From Uranotaenia lowii (taxonomy: Eukaryota; Arthropoda; Insecta; Diptera; Culicidae): a stretch of 64,000 nucleotides of DNA. How positions within the stretch are numbered: position 1 is the first letter of the stretch; the number at the start of each line of letters is the position of its first letter. The position numbers were made by a program, and so were the translations under genes. Below, in pieces: positions 37,151 to 48,463 of the stretch. The stretch is taken from assembly GCF_029784155.1 (NCBI RefSeq), contig NC_073693.1:361288863-361352862 (forward strand), written 5' to 3'. Under the pieces are notes generated by a model. It worked only from the letters and a program-made list of their open reading frames with translations. It was not told the origin of the DNA and searched no databases.

Positions 37151-37880
37151 CAACGTAGACTCGATTATCCGTGATTCGGTTATCCGTGTATTTTGACTCG
37201 ATTAACCGTTCAATTTTTTCTCGTGATTTTACATAAATTTGAAATACAATAGTTTTGTTCACATTTGGATGAAATTTCATTGCAACTTATGAAAAAGAAA
37301 TTTATTCAACAAAATCATCAATCCAAGCGTTATAATTCTTGGAGTTTCCACTCCAGAATTGGCTCTTTATAGGTAGGCAAATGATTTTGCTCGTCTTTTA
37401 TCATATCACTGGGTGGATCCTTCATGAAGTTATTACTGTGGTGGAAAATTTATCATAGTCTTCATAGAATGAAGAATTATATTCAGGGTGCAAAAAACTC
37501 TTCTCATTGTTTTCATCATTCACGCGTTTTGGACGTTTTGATTTGCTGACCACCATCAGCGGAAGCTTTAACGAATCATCAGCATTACTATACACGACAT
37601 GAACATCTTCCAATCATTATTGCCTTTTCTTCCTGGCCCCGAAAGTTCATCCAATCAGACAAACGCTGAAGTACATAGGTGTTATTTTGAAATAAAGTTC
37701 ACTTTCGTCCGCATTGAAAATCGTATCGTGGACATTTTTTTTCCAATATTTTCTTTAAAATACATTTTATACCCCTTTTCCACGTTCAGATTTCATTTAA
37801 AAAAATATTCGTGGGTTAAATTTTTCGACTTGATCATCCGTCGGATTCCGTCGCGAAAATTTTGCTATGAGCGCTGAATC
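37151..37880 (-). mobile_element. Decayed pogo/Tigger-like DNA transposon
   Basis: Just right of the gap is a terminus-like sequence with ACTCGATTATCCGTGATTCG and two further CGRTTAnCCG repeats, the arrangement of pogo-family ends with repeated binding sites. A decayed transposase lies inside on the minus strand. The region near 37855-37880 (ACTCGATTCAGCGC on the minus strand) may be the other, worn end. The terminal bases at the left are lost in the gap. Confidence 0.65.
37422..37730 (-). pseudogene. pogo-type transposase fragment (DDE domain start)
   Basis: At 37704-37721 the minus strand reads IFNADE, the motif around the first catalytic aspartate of pogo transposases, followed by a YFKITP-like string where the family has a LFWRLLP-type string. 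After a frameshift, 37524-37583 reads ADDSLKLPLMVVSKSKRPKR, matching the family's block with LPLLVIGKSxKPR. The copy then loses similarity and stops at 37422. The later catalytic aspartates are absent. It is clearly broken, but it gives the protein identity for a TIR type with repeated subterminal motifs. By family knowledge, pogo elements insert at TA. Confidence 0.7.
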
Positions 37881-37914
37881 GAGTTCTGCGTTAATTTTGA
37901 AAATTTTTAAAATA

Positions 37915-38690
37915 TACTCTACCCCTATATAATAAAAGAATATTTTGAAAAGGGTTACGATTGTAAAACACTTAAAGAATTAAAAAAAAAACTTATTAAG
38001 GAAAGGGGTTCAAAGCATGTTCATTGATTGTATAACATTTAAACGACATTAGTGGCTACAATAACATGTTATCACAAATCCCGATTTCATGTTTTGGGGG
38101 TAATTTTGATCAGCATGGCTTCAACGTATGCCATTATTTAAAATTTATTTTTTGGCACCAGTCAGCAAAGATGGCTTAAAAACATCAATTGAAATTTTAT
38201 TACTAAGGCTTAATTCCTTTATACGTTTTAAGTTGAACAATCCAAAATATTTCTATCAACAGAAACAAATGAAATTCTAACTTCATAAAACTTTCTAGGC
38301 CCTTACACAGCTCTCAGTCTTGTTTTCATTTCAAACAATACCATTTAATAGGATTTTTTTTCTTTATTTTAAGAGACTTTCAGCCTTTGGCTGGTTCGTC
38401 TCTGAACAGGATCATTCCTATAAAGGCTTATCTTTGAAAAATGTGTCAATTTTTTAAGAATGAAAAATTGTTACAAAAACACAATTAAAACTTGAACTGT
38501 TCATATAACGATGCAAAAAATGAACTTTCACAAGAAGCATCACGTTTACTTCTAAATGCTTGGATTTCATCAGGAGTGGTGTTTGTTTACGAGTCTTCGA
38601 AAACATGTTTATTTAATAACATTTTAACAAACGGCAAAATTTTTAAATAACAAACAAAATGTTTCCTAATTAAGAATCAGTTTAAAAGCT
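37915..38690. mobile_element. TIR element family B, copy 3, diverged
   Basis: From about 38090 it aligns with 24895-25490 in the same orientation (TTTTGGGGGTAATTTTGATCAG, CTTTCTAGGCCCTTACACAG, CATCAGGAG). The left 170 bases align only weakly. A LINE tail (38355-38407) is inserted in it. The right end runs directly into a broken RTE-like element. Confidence 0.65.
38355..38407 (-). mobile_element. Severely truncated LINE 3' tail
   Basis: The minus strand reads GACGAACCAGCCAAAGGCTG, then AAAGTCTCTTAAAATAAAG and an A-run. AGGAT flanks it on both sides (38350-38354, 38408-38412). The insertion is absent from the aligned family-B copies 1 and 2, which confirms its limits. Confidence 0.65.
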
Positions 38691-40880
38691 TTCATCTAAC
38701 ACCTTCTAGCGCCACGATAAACATCATGCAGGATAGATCATCGCCTTGACGAAACCCCATGCGTAATTCGGATGAACTCGACAATTCACCCGGAATCCGC
38801 ACACAGCACTGCGTTCCATCCATCGTGTCGCCTTGATCAGTCTGGTCAGCTTCCTGGAAAAGCAGCTCTCGTCCACGATTTTCCATAGCTCGTTACAATC
38901 TGTTACAGATTACATATCTGGACCGTCGTGGACCGTCCCTTCATAAAGCCGGCCTGATGACTTCCCACGAATCTGTTTGCTTGTGGCGTTAGGCGGCGGA
39001 GTAGAATTCGGGACAACACTTTGTACGCGGCATTGAGGACAGTGATCGCTCGGTAGTTCTCACAGTCCAATTAGTCGCCATTCTTGTGGATGGGGCATAT
39101 AACCTACTTCTTCCACTTCTTCAGTAGTTATTCTGTGTTCCAGCTGTTCCATTCAACTGGTCGTTGGGAGCGGATCCTCTACGTCATTGGCTTCGTTTGT
39201 CGATGTACCTACCCTCACCGTCTTGGTACGCCGTTCACGTGATGATCGAAGTGCTGCTTCCACCTTTTGGTCACCTCACGATTGTCCATCAGGATGCCTC
39301 CATCCTTATCTCGGCTCATTTCGGCTTGCGACACGAAGCCTTCAAGGGTGCGTTGAGTTTCTGACAGAATTTGCGTGTTTCCTGGGAACGATGCAGCTGC
39401 TCCAATTCCTCGCTTTTTCTCCTGGAAAATTCAGACTCGCTGCCTCTTCCGATGTCTGTGATTTTCCACGTGTCGACGGGTGCTTCTTTGCAGTACTGTC
39501 GCCCGCGCTGCGTTCTCTTCGTCCATCACCCTTCTACACTCCTCGTCGAACCAGTCGTTCCGTGAAGTTCGTTCCACATGCCCGATGACGTTCTCTGCAA
39601 CACTGTCTCGATGGTATCCCAACAGTCCTCGAGAGTATGTTGATCATTACGTGAAATTTTGGGCGCCACTTCATCATCACCAGATAGTGGTCTGACTCGA
39701 TGTTAGCGCCTCGACAGGATCTGACTGTCGTTGCCATTATTTGATTTAAAATGAAATTCTCCTAAGCTATTACGCGTACGTCATCGCCTAAACTCGTTGA
39801 TAGACTGACCATTCGTTTTTTCAATCGGCAAAAGATATTCGCGTTTTTCCATTAACATATTTACCACTACAAACAATCTAAACTAAAAAGGAAACTACAT
39901 TTTGTTTCAGTTCCGTTCCGTTCCAGTTCGAGCAGTTTTATCAGGAAGTACTAGAATCAGAGCTAGAACTTGTTTTGCCTTCTGCGAATATTTAAATCAA
40001 AACAATACACAATTTTCATTTGCTGTGTGGAAGATTATTCGGTTCGGTTACAAGCAAGGTAATCTAATTTTGTTATATTTTATTTAATCTGTAAACTTTT
40101 CTATTCCAGGTTCTAGCTACCACACTGACGTCGATGATGTCCGAGAAGTGCAGGCTGTCTATCAAAACGTGGTCGATCTGTGATTGGCTGGCTGACGTAT
40201 TCACGCCCCAGCTGCACGTAGAATTCGTCTCTGTCGTCACATGTACTTCCAAAGTGAGGCACGGCTGTGCACGTTGATGATGCTGATGTTGAAGAAGCGG
40301 CCCTTGATTCTCAAGCGGCACATTCGTGGGGTAATCGGCCTCCAAACCATCACGTACTTTTGCATCTTTCTCATCACTATAAAAGCTGCTCCAAGCTTTG
40401 GTAGATGGTATTACCATTTCGAAAAACACGTACCCAGGAGCTCTTCCTGCATACCTCCTGCATCTCTACGATATCGAATTTGCGACTCTTCAATTCGTAG
40501 TACGTCGGTACTGTCCATGAAATTTAGAGATCGGCAGTTCCATATTCCAAGTTTCCAATTGCTAGTCCCATTTCGTCGTGTGGGTCTTTGTCGATTTACT
40601 TACATGCGAAATTTCTTGTTCATTACGCGTTGCTGGTTTTGTTTTCTCAATCACATGCTCGCAAGGCCCGCAAGTCACCGTACTATCTCGCAGGAGGACC
40701 TTCGTGAAGTTGCTGTTTTGAGTCCCGAACACCACCAGGACGTTATTGCACACCGTACGCCGCCCCTGACATGGAGAACAGACGCATCAGTCTGCATGCG
40801 ACCAAAGCATCCACCGGGGTTGGGTACCCGATCTCTGCTAAGGTTGCTCGCACCTTAGCTAGCACTTAGCTAGATAGAGA
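38691..40880 (-). pseudogene. RTE-like non-LTR retrotransposon, endonuclease plus partial RT, broken
   Basis: Read right to left on the minus strand, the remains follow the order of one ORF. An N-terminal segment (40562-40753, VVFGTQNSNFTKVLLRD) comes first. Then come apurinic endonuclease blocks: FDIVEMQEVC near 40455-40490 and QIDHVLID near 40150, with SDHYLV near 39690 after an insertion. A linker (RNDWFDEECRR near 39540) follows. Last is the RT block LRMGFRQGDDLSCMMF near 38715-38765, where intact relatives have GLRQGDGLSC. Several frameshifts and stops separate the blocks. The sequence stops before the catalytic RT ADD motif, where family-B copy 3 begins. A 395-bp element interrupts it at 39731-40125. 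An intact protein would nick target DNA and reverse transcribe its own RNA in the nucleus; this copy cannot. Confidence 0.75.
39731..40125. mobile_element. Dispersed element X, copy 2, inserted in RTE-like pseudogene
   Basis: It separates two parts of the endonuclease frame that would otherwise join. The flanks TGACTGTCG (39722-39730) and TGACGTCG (40126-40133) look like a target duplication with one base change. On the plus strand it begins near ATTTAAAATGAAATT and ends CAAGGTAATC...TTCCAGGTTCTAGCTAC, with GTAATC at 40059 and an AG at 40108-40109. The matching copy is at 6363-6735. There are no TIRs, no coding frame, and no clear Pol III boxes. Confidence 0.6.
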
Positions 40881-41419
40881 ATCGGAATTGTGAGACAAGA
40901 GGTAATATAACCACTACCCGAAGGTTGGGTTTACGGGGTCTCGAGTTGCACATTGTCTACCATTCGCCAGCCAGATACAAATACTTATGATGTTTAATTC
41001 ATGCCACCTTTTCGAGGTACGATGACTTTTCTTGTGAACTTCAGCAAACTTTATAAATTTGTCGACTTTAGCACGAGCTTCTTCAAAAGTTTGTTGTGCA
41101 ATTCCGATCCGTAATTTTCATAAAAATAATTTACAGAGCCGAAAAAAACGCGTGATGACTAGACTGCCCCAAATTTGTATGAGAAATTTCATGCTTCTGA
41201 AATTTTATGCGCTGCAGGTTCAAATTGATCCTTGGCCTAGTAAAAACTCTCATGCCAAAATTGGGCCAGATCGGATCACGGGAAAGGGTCGCTCAACGAG
41301 CCTAAAGTTTGTATAGGATTTTGAGACATTTTGTTCGGGAGGAACATGAAAATCCAGTTTTTCATGAATAACTTTGGTCCCCTTCGGCCGATTTCTTTTA
41401 AAAACAGTTTTTCTTAAAA
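40881..41419. other. Non-coding, probably flank of the decayed DD37E element
   Basis: No coding sequence seen. The stretch 41130-41400 is complex and may be the 3' UTR side of the transposon whose broken frame starts at 41420, but I could not identify its TIR. Confidence 0.35.
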
Positions 41420-42250
41420 TCTAAACTATGATAAATATTTCATCCCAAGACAGCATTTCGATTCGACTTATGATAAAAAAGTTATAAAACTCTCGAAAGT
41501 ACTTCTCGATGGGGCGGAGCTCCGGAGTGTTGGGATGGTTGAACATTTTCGGCACGAAATTTACCTTATTGACCGCATACCACTTCAGCACTTCCTTTGA
41601 GTAGTGACATGAAACCCGGCCAGAACATTGTAGGGACATTGTGGGCCTTCAGGTCGGGAAGCAGCCGCTTCTGGAGGCACTTTTGCATGTACACCTGTCT
41701 GTTCATCGTGTCCTGGGTCACGAAAGGTACACTCCGCTTCCCGCGCGTGCAGCTGGCTTGCCAAACCATGAATTTATTCGCAAATTTAGACATCTTCTGA
41801 GTGCAGATATGCTCCGGAACGCTGAATCCTTGGCTGTGGAAAACAGGTAGCCGGAGATCTGTTTGAAGTCGGCCTTCACATATGTTTCGTCGTCCATGAT
41901 GCGCCTTCTGGACAAAACTTCGGCTTAGGTGCAGCTTCTTAGCCACATCCCGAACGGAGGCGTTCGAGTTTCGGTTGAAGGCCCCAACTACGTGGTTGTG
42001 ATTTTTGGTGTTGTACGGAATTATTTTTCCTTCACTTTCGGGCTTCCGATCGGTGGTCAATCGTTCCTCGAACCACTGGCGACACCGTGGGATTCGCGAT
42101 TCCCAACGTTTTAGCGATGGAACGATGAAAGAGATCCTTGTTCTCGTGATGAATGCGCAAGATTTTATCACGCACGAGCTGTTCTTTCGACTCTATTTCC
42201 GCGAGTTTTAATCCCATGACTTTGAAATTTGGGGGATGTAAACAATGCAC
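41420..42250 (-). pseudogene. ITmD37E-like Tc1/mariner transposase, decayed
   Basis: On the minus strand, 42032-42220 reads an N-terminal HTH region (LAEIESKEQLVRDKIL...RSIAKTLGIANPTVS). It is followed in another frame by a second HTH (ASVRDVAKKLHLSRSFVQKA). A deletion of about 45 residues then joins directly to the first catalytic block (MDDETYVKADFKQIS, about 41850-41905). Next come KFMVWQASC and a QVYMQKCLQKRLLP-like helix. The second catalytic site reads TMFWPG, so glycine replaces aspartate near 41614-41616. After a frameshift, SCHYSKEVLKWY...PELRPIEKYF continues, placing glutamate 37 residues after that position. Several frameshifts, an internal deletion and a lost catalytic residue show it is dead. 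Confidence 0.85.
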
Positions 42251-42637
42251 TATGAACTAAATCCATCCCAATTTTCATTAAATTCAACCCAACAGTTTAA
42301 AAATGACAACAATTTCACAATGTGGCAATATCATCGTGAACACTTTTTAGATTGTTCCCAAAACTGTCTTGTGCCAAATTTCAGTTAAATCGGACTTGAT
42401 ATAGGGAATGCCTTAAAACTTTTAAAGTTTCAGTTTTTTGACTCTCAAAAATCAACAAAGGCGAGACTAAAAGAAATCGAAAAATCGAAATTTTAATTTT
42501 CATGCCAAATGACTTAGAAATGCATAAAACGTCGACTCTGGATTTATCTAGAAACAAATTTTATGGCCAAAAATCGATTTTCTAGAACTTGAAGAATGTT
42601 ATTTTGAATAATAAGGTTTTTGTGAATGTTAAAAGTA

Positions 42638-42830
42638 CACTGGATTCTTTTTTTAATCGATTGTTGTGTTCGTGCAAAAAAAGAAACCGTTTAAAAAATG
42701 TTCAAAACACCCGGGCAAAATTCATCGTCGGAAAAGTGGCCAACTTGGACTGTAAATCGATCATTTCCAACCACCTAGACTATTCGGATTTTAGTGAAAT
42801 CGGGAAGCTCAAAAATTTGTTTTGAGAGGA
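42638..42830. mobile_element. TIR element J, truncated copy 1
   Basis: It starts with the J terminus (CACTGGATTCTTTTTTTAAT) preceded by TA, and follows 43420-43612 closely in the same orientation (about 190 bp). It stops at GCTCAAAAATTTGTTTT, where the tandem repeat begins. Confidence 0.7.
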
Positions 42831-42849
42831 TAATCCATCATAGTTTTGA

Positions 42850-43415
42850 ATGAAAGTTTAAAAAAAATGGCTTGCAAGAGGACAAGTCTCCATTGTTTTG
42901 AACGATCATAAATAAAAGATGGCCTGCAAGAGGACAAGTCCCCATGGTTTCGAATAATCATAACTGTAAATTAGCTTGTAAGAGGACAAGTCTCCATTGT
43001 TTTGAATGATCATGAATAAATTATGGCATGCAAGAGGACAAGTCCCCATTATTTTGAATGAAAGTCAAATAAAAAATGGCTTGCAAGAGGACAAGTCCCC
43101 ATTGTTTTTAATGATCGTAAATAAAAGATGGCTTGCAAGAGGACAAGTTCCTGTTGTTTTGAGTGAAAATTAAATAAAAGATAGCTTGTTAGAGAACAAG
43201 TTCCCATTGTTTTGAATGAAAGTGAAATAAAGATGGCTTGCAAGAGGACAAGTTTTCATTCTTTTAATAGAGAATTAAATAAAAGATGGCTTGCAATAGG
43301 ACAAGTCTCCATGGTTTCGAATAATCATAATTTAAAAAAAAGCTTGTAAGAGGACATGTCCCCATTGTTTTGAATGATCATGAATAAATTATGGCTTGCA
43401 AGAGGACAAGTCCTC
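42850..43415. repeat. 52-bp tandem repeat, 11 units
   Basis: Each unit contains GGCTTGCAAGAGGACAAGTC, then CCCATTGTTTTGAATGA and an A/T-rich part ending ATAAAAGAT. GGACAAGT-type cores occur near 42878, 42929, 42981, 43033, 43087, 43139, 43191, 43242, 43292, 43347 and 43399, a regular spacing of about 52. Copies of TIR element J flank it on both sides in direct orientation. Confidence 0.85.
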
Positions 43416-43419
43416 ATTA

Positions 43420-43865
43420 CACTGGATTCTTTTTTTAAACGATTGTTGTGTTCGTGCAAAAAAAGAAATCGTTTAAAAAGAGTTCAAAACACCTGGGCAA
43501 AATTCATCGTCGGCAAAGTGACCAACTTGGACTGTAAATCGATCATTTCCAACCAGCTAGACCATTCTGAGGTGATTTTAGTGAAATCGGGAAGCTCAAA
43601 AATTTGTTTCGAATTGATTTGTTTTAAGCCTCGGTTGTTCCGGAACTTCCGCAGAGTCTCTAAGTGGCCATTCCAGCCCATGTTTCTGTCGGGAAGCAAC
43701 GTCCGAACCAAGTTACCACCCAAGAGTGGTTTGGCAAAAAGCAGGAATGTCTAGAATCTGTTTTCGACATGCTCAAAAATCGTCTTATTTCAAAAAAATC
43801 GTTTGAAAAAAATCGTTTAAAATAAAACCGTGTAAAATAAGATTGTTTAAAAAAAGAATCCAGTG
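43420..43865. mobile_element. TIR element J, complete copy (446 bp)
   Basis: Perfect TIRs begin CACTGGATTCTTTTTTTAAA and are flanked by TA (43418-43419, 43866-43867). Near the right end AAAAATCGTTT is repeated several times in a row. An 80-codon minus-strand frame at 43484-43723 ends near the left TIR; I do not recognise it. It may be a leftover of the family's protein. The family is probably a non-autonomous TA-inserting transposon. Confidence 0.75.
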
Positions 43866-43867
43866 TA

Positions 43868-45884
43868 TTCCAAATTTTTGTACTTTCCCCACTGTTTCTC
43901 AGATCGACTACCCCTAGAAAGTATTTTCTTCCGATCACTTCGACAATCACTTTGGAATTATTATTGCGACTAGCGATCATTGCCCGCATCAACCGAAAAA
44001 AAAACCCAACTAATTTTCTACATCTAATTAACACCTGCATCGACAGAAAGTCGCAATTGGAGCTGATTTGGTGCAAATCATTCATTCGCTGCTGCTTGTG
44101 GCTGGCTAGCTAGTGGAATTTGACCGCGTTTTTAATTGAACGGCGCTGAATCGGTAATCTGGTGCTTTTTGGCCGGCTCTAATCAGTTTTTCCACCGGCT
44201 GGCAGCCACCATCCTCTTACTATTCGAGTGTGGGTAGATTGAGGGGCCTGCCATTCATTTGCGCTGTCGATCCTACTTTATGGTTTTCCTAATCTTTTAC
44301 TTTTGGATAGCTGTAGGTTGGAGCAGCGAAAAAAAACCCACATCGATGATCGAAGTATCTTTTTGGGGTGTGTGGTATTGGATTAATTGTTAAACAGTGT
44401 GTTGAGAAAATAGAGAGTTTTTTCTGTTCATTTTCAATAGAACAAGTGTCGGTCGAATCTTAGAGAAATCAACTGAAAAAAACTAGAAAATCGAATTTAC
44501 AAACGATGAGATTATAGAACTTTATGTTGTTATGGTAGTTGACATGTAGGTAATTCTCGGTTAATGAACTTTGGTAGAGAAATTGATACGGGAACTGTAA
44601 AACACACTGTATTAAGAAAAAGGAAAAAAATCAATTAAATTCCACCCGAATCGTAGAGAGGATAACGGAAGGAGGGGCACAAAATTTTCGATACAATCAA
44701 TGTGTTGATTAGTTGTGGGGTTCATTTTTTCGGAGCCAGTAATTAGCTGTGAACCAGATAGTATCTTCTTGAAGTGCATTGAGCTGCATCGCATATCGCG
44801 TCCATGTCTTTCTTTCTTTCATTTTATGGCTCGGCTCGGTCAGGCACGTCGCGTTTTGGAAGTTTTGGGGGCCTCTTGGAGAAAGGGAGCTTTCTAAATT
44901 ATTAGATGATAGAGAGCAAAAAATTATGATTAATGTGGAGTCAAACTATCCGTTCGAATTTCAAGGTGTCAAGGTAGATTGAAGAATGGATAGTAGACAA
45001 ATGGTTTTGATTAGCCACTTCGTCTATCGGAACTGTTTTGTCAGTAAATAAATTAAAATTTCGTTAATTGATCGATTTTATCTACCAAACTTTTGATTGA
45101 CTGAGAAAATGTAAATAACATCAAAACCAACATTACTCAAAGTTACTTATTTCTGATTTGACCTGAGCTTAGTAATTTTTAAGGATTTGTATTTGGTGTT
45201 TCTTCGGAAAAAAAACTTATACGTTCAAAAACCCGGAAAGGTTAATGGAGGCATTATTGCGAAATTTTGCCAAATATTTTGAAACAGAAACTTGGACTTG
45301 ACATCCATCTCTGTGAAACATCCTTACATACTTTTAAGAATTGTTTTTTCTTTTTGTAAATTTTAAGAAAAACGACCGGGGGTGTTTTTCGTAAAAAGTC
45401 AATACAAATTTGATTCCTTATAGGCCATTAGTAATACTCAAATGAATTATCTCTAATCAATAGAAGAAGATTAGAGAAAATTCGTGTAAGCGATTAGTAA
45501 TCAAATTTATATTTACTTTCAACAAAAGCCACTCATAATCATTCCAAGACTAAAAATTTAAGAAGATAGGGTCAAGACCATACTTTAATGAAACCTTGTG
45601 TTAAAAGGTGGTCCAAAAAGTGGGGTATGATCTCGATTTAAAACCTTGGTGTCTAAACTGGTCTAACAAAAGACCCCATGCCAGCTTTCAGCTCAATCAG
45701 ACAACTTTAAATGGTCCTTTGGAAATTTATTTACATGTAACTTACAACCTTGTCCGTAATTCCTGAGTAATGGAATTATTTGAAGCTATGAGAAACAGGA
45801 GGTTAAAATTTCCCCCTTAAAAACGTCCTTCTTGTTATTTCACCGACTCCGATCAATTCCGATTAACTAAATTTGACTTTTTTT
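43868..45884. other. Non-coding DNA, no gene recognised
   Basis: Mixed-composition sequence (less AT-rich around 44090-44240) with no readable domain and no repeats shared with the rest of the window that I could detect. Confidence 0.45.
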
Positions 45885-46200
45885 TTAAGGAGTCCTAGAG
45901 GATCTAAAAGTGACTTAAAATCTGAATGAAAGTGAATTTGTGTGATTCCATGATGTTAAGCAATGTGAGAGATTTCATTAAGCGCATACCAAAAATTTCA
46001 ATAGGGAAAGTGATTATAGAAATAAATTTCTAACTAGTTCGTCTAACTGACTAAAAACCAGGCCTGATTTCAATGCAATTAGGTAGAAAAGCCGCCCACC
46101 CGTAAAAAAAAACTAAATACGGTGGCCGAGACGTGCACAAAATAATTGGAACGCTTGTGGAAAGATATTTAGAAAAAAAAAATCGTAATGGACAGCGAAC
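45885..46200. repeat. Dispersed repeat H, copy 2
   Basis: Collinear with 16445-16720; the strongest shared block is AAATACGGTGGCC followed by ACGTGCACAAAATAAT. Divergence is high, which implies an old family. No coding frame. Confidence 0.55.
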
Positions 46201-46654
46201 GAGCTCTAGAAGCAAGCACCTGGCAGGCTTCCAGCAAGAAACGTTTCGTAGAATAGTCTCTCCATATTTTCCGGATATATACAAGAAGAAGAAATGAAAA
46301 AAAATGGCGTCCAGTATTTGTGGAAGTTGACGATCTGTGTAAGCTGCAAATCAGTCAGATTTTCTTAACGATTGACACAATGAATGGCTCCATACAGTCA
46401 AAAGTTATTCACAAAACTTTTTTTTCAAATACACTCGGACCTTTAAAAATAAGATATACCAGTAAAAGAGCCGAAATGTTTTATAACTTGAAACGTAAGC
46501 TTTCAAATGTGAATAAAAATGAATGAATTAATGTTAAAAAAATAATTTGTTGATGAACTTATCAACAAATCATTTTAATCAAAGCTTTCTGTTTCCAAAA
46601 AACCTTAAATTTTTGAAAAAGGATAATGCTGGTGAAGATATAACTACCCAGCGT
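46201..46654. other. Non-coding DNA
   Basis: Nothing recognised. Confidence 0.45.
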
Positions 46655-47655
46655 TCCTGGGTGTTAGACTGTTCAGAATCGAGCCAAAAAAGTTTCAAAC
46701 GGCTTTGAGTTCCTTTCCTTTTGAGCCCAATAGCCCAATAAGCAACTGTGTACATTTTGGTGCTTTTATGTTTGAAAGTTCATACAGCCTCACTGCTGCA
46801 TCAAATTCAAATTTGCTGTTCTTTTTTGCTGAAGATTCAAAGAACAACTTCGCTCAAGACCATGAATCGCTAGGATGCGTCAATCCAAAGTTATGACAAT
46901 TTCAAAATTGAATAATTTTCTTTTTTTTTCACATTTTTTAAAAATGGCACCACGTCACTGAATGCTGGGTAGATGCCATTATACGTTGGAAACCAGCTGG
47001 CGTATTTTTCAAAATGCAGAAGTGTTTTTGTGTCAACGGTTGTGATCGATTTGTGTGATATTTTACGTTGATTTAATGTGAGATCCCCCATTTTCGAGGT
47101 GGGAGGGGTTTATAACCTATCAGATACAATTTTCGGCCTAAAAAACCCGTTGTATTAACTTTCGCAACAATCGAACTAACCGATAAGACACAAAAACACT
47201 TCTGCATATGGGAAAACACGCCGAATAGTTTTCAATGTGTAATGGCTCCTTCCCAAATTCAGTGCAGGGTGCCATTTGAAAAAATGTGAAAAAAATCAAA
47301 TTAATTTATTCAATTTTGAAATCGTTATAACTTTTGATTGGCGCATCTTAAATTCATCAAACATTTTTTCAGGGGTTCATGATCTTGAGCGAAGTTGTTC
47401 TTTGAATCTTCAACAATAAGATAGAGCTTGATAAATTTGAGTTCAGTGCAGCAGTTAGGCTGAAGGAATTTTTGGACAAAAATGTCATTCTTTCAGTTCC
47501 ATACAATACTATTTCCATGATTTTTTTTACTACAGCCCATTTCAAATTCTAGAGCCACCAAAATTTTCTCAGTTGTTATTGGATCCAAAAGAAATCCAAA
47601 ACCGTTTGATACCTTTTTTGACCTGATTCTGTTTAGTCTACCCAAGTATCAATTT
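46655..47655. repeat. Long imperfect palindrome, about 470-bp arms
   Basis: The left arm (46655-47100) and right arm (47100-47655) are inverted copies. Shared landmarks in order are CAGAATC, CAAACGG, ATTTTGGTG, ACTGCTGCA, GAAGATTCAAAGAACAACTT followed by CGCTCAAGA, TTTCAAAATTGAATAA, AAATGGCACC, GCCATTA and ATGCAGAAGTGTTTTTGTGTC. Similarity fades towards the centre near 47100. Transcribed from either side, the RNA could fold into one long hairpin. No coding frame lies within. Confidence 0.8.
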
Positions 47656-48463
47656 TAGCTTTATTATGCTTAGCAAAACTCCGTTAGAGCTATAGAATTG
47701 ATCTTCATAAAAAGCTATAGCGCATTCCATACATGACCAAAAATTTTATAAAGTTAAAAGCTGTTCTAGAAACGTTATCATGACTTATTTTTTAATCTTT
47801 GCTAAAATCATTACGCTGTAAAATTTTGGTCATAAAAAACATGTTAGCATTTTTTTTTCGTTTCCGTGAGTTCGATTTTTTTATGTTTTTAACCAACTAA
47901 ATAATTACACGCGTAAGATGCGTACATTTATTAAACATAGTATACATACTAAACATTTTGATTTTCAAACAGAACTGGGATCAATAACTATGAAATTTAT
48001 GAATAATTCAAGGTTCAGTTGAATGAGTTTTCAAGCATTTATCAGTCAAATTAAATTAATTATATATAGGTAATAAATTTAATTTTTGATTTGTGAAATG
48101 CGAATATTCGGGAAACATTGATAGAGAAGTTTGTCTGAGATAATCGATATCTACTTAAATTTTGACGATCCTACACAGATTTTGCGATTTGATTCAAGAA
48201 CAAGTTACCCTTTCAGAAAAATTAAAGCTAAATTATATCAAGATGAGAAACTTTTGTATTCATTTTTTTCCTATCTGGATGAGTTTTGATTTAGCAATCG
48301 TAGGATGTCTAGAAAGTCTATGCAATTATAACATAATCATATCAACCGTTATTATAATTTAAACAACATTTTAACTCAGTCAGATAGGATTTATATCATC
48401 TAAAAAATTTTATTGGAATTGTATGCAAAATAAAGTCTATAAATAATATTTGGGCAAGTGGAC
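47656..48463. other. Non-coding AT-rich DNA
   Basis: No gene or repeat recognised. Confidence 0.5.
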
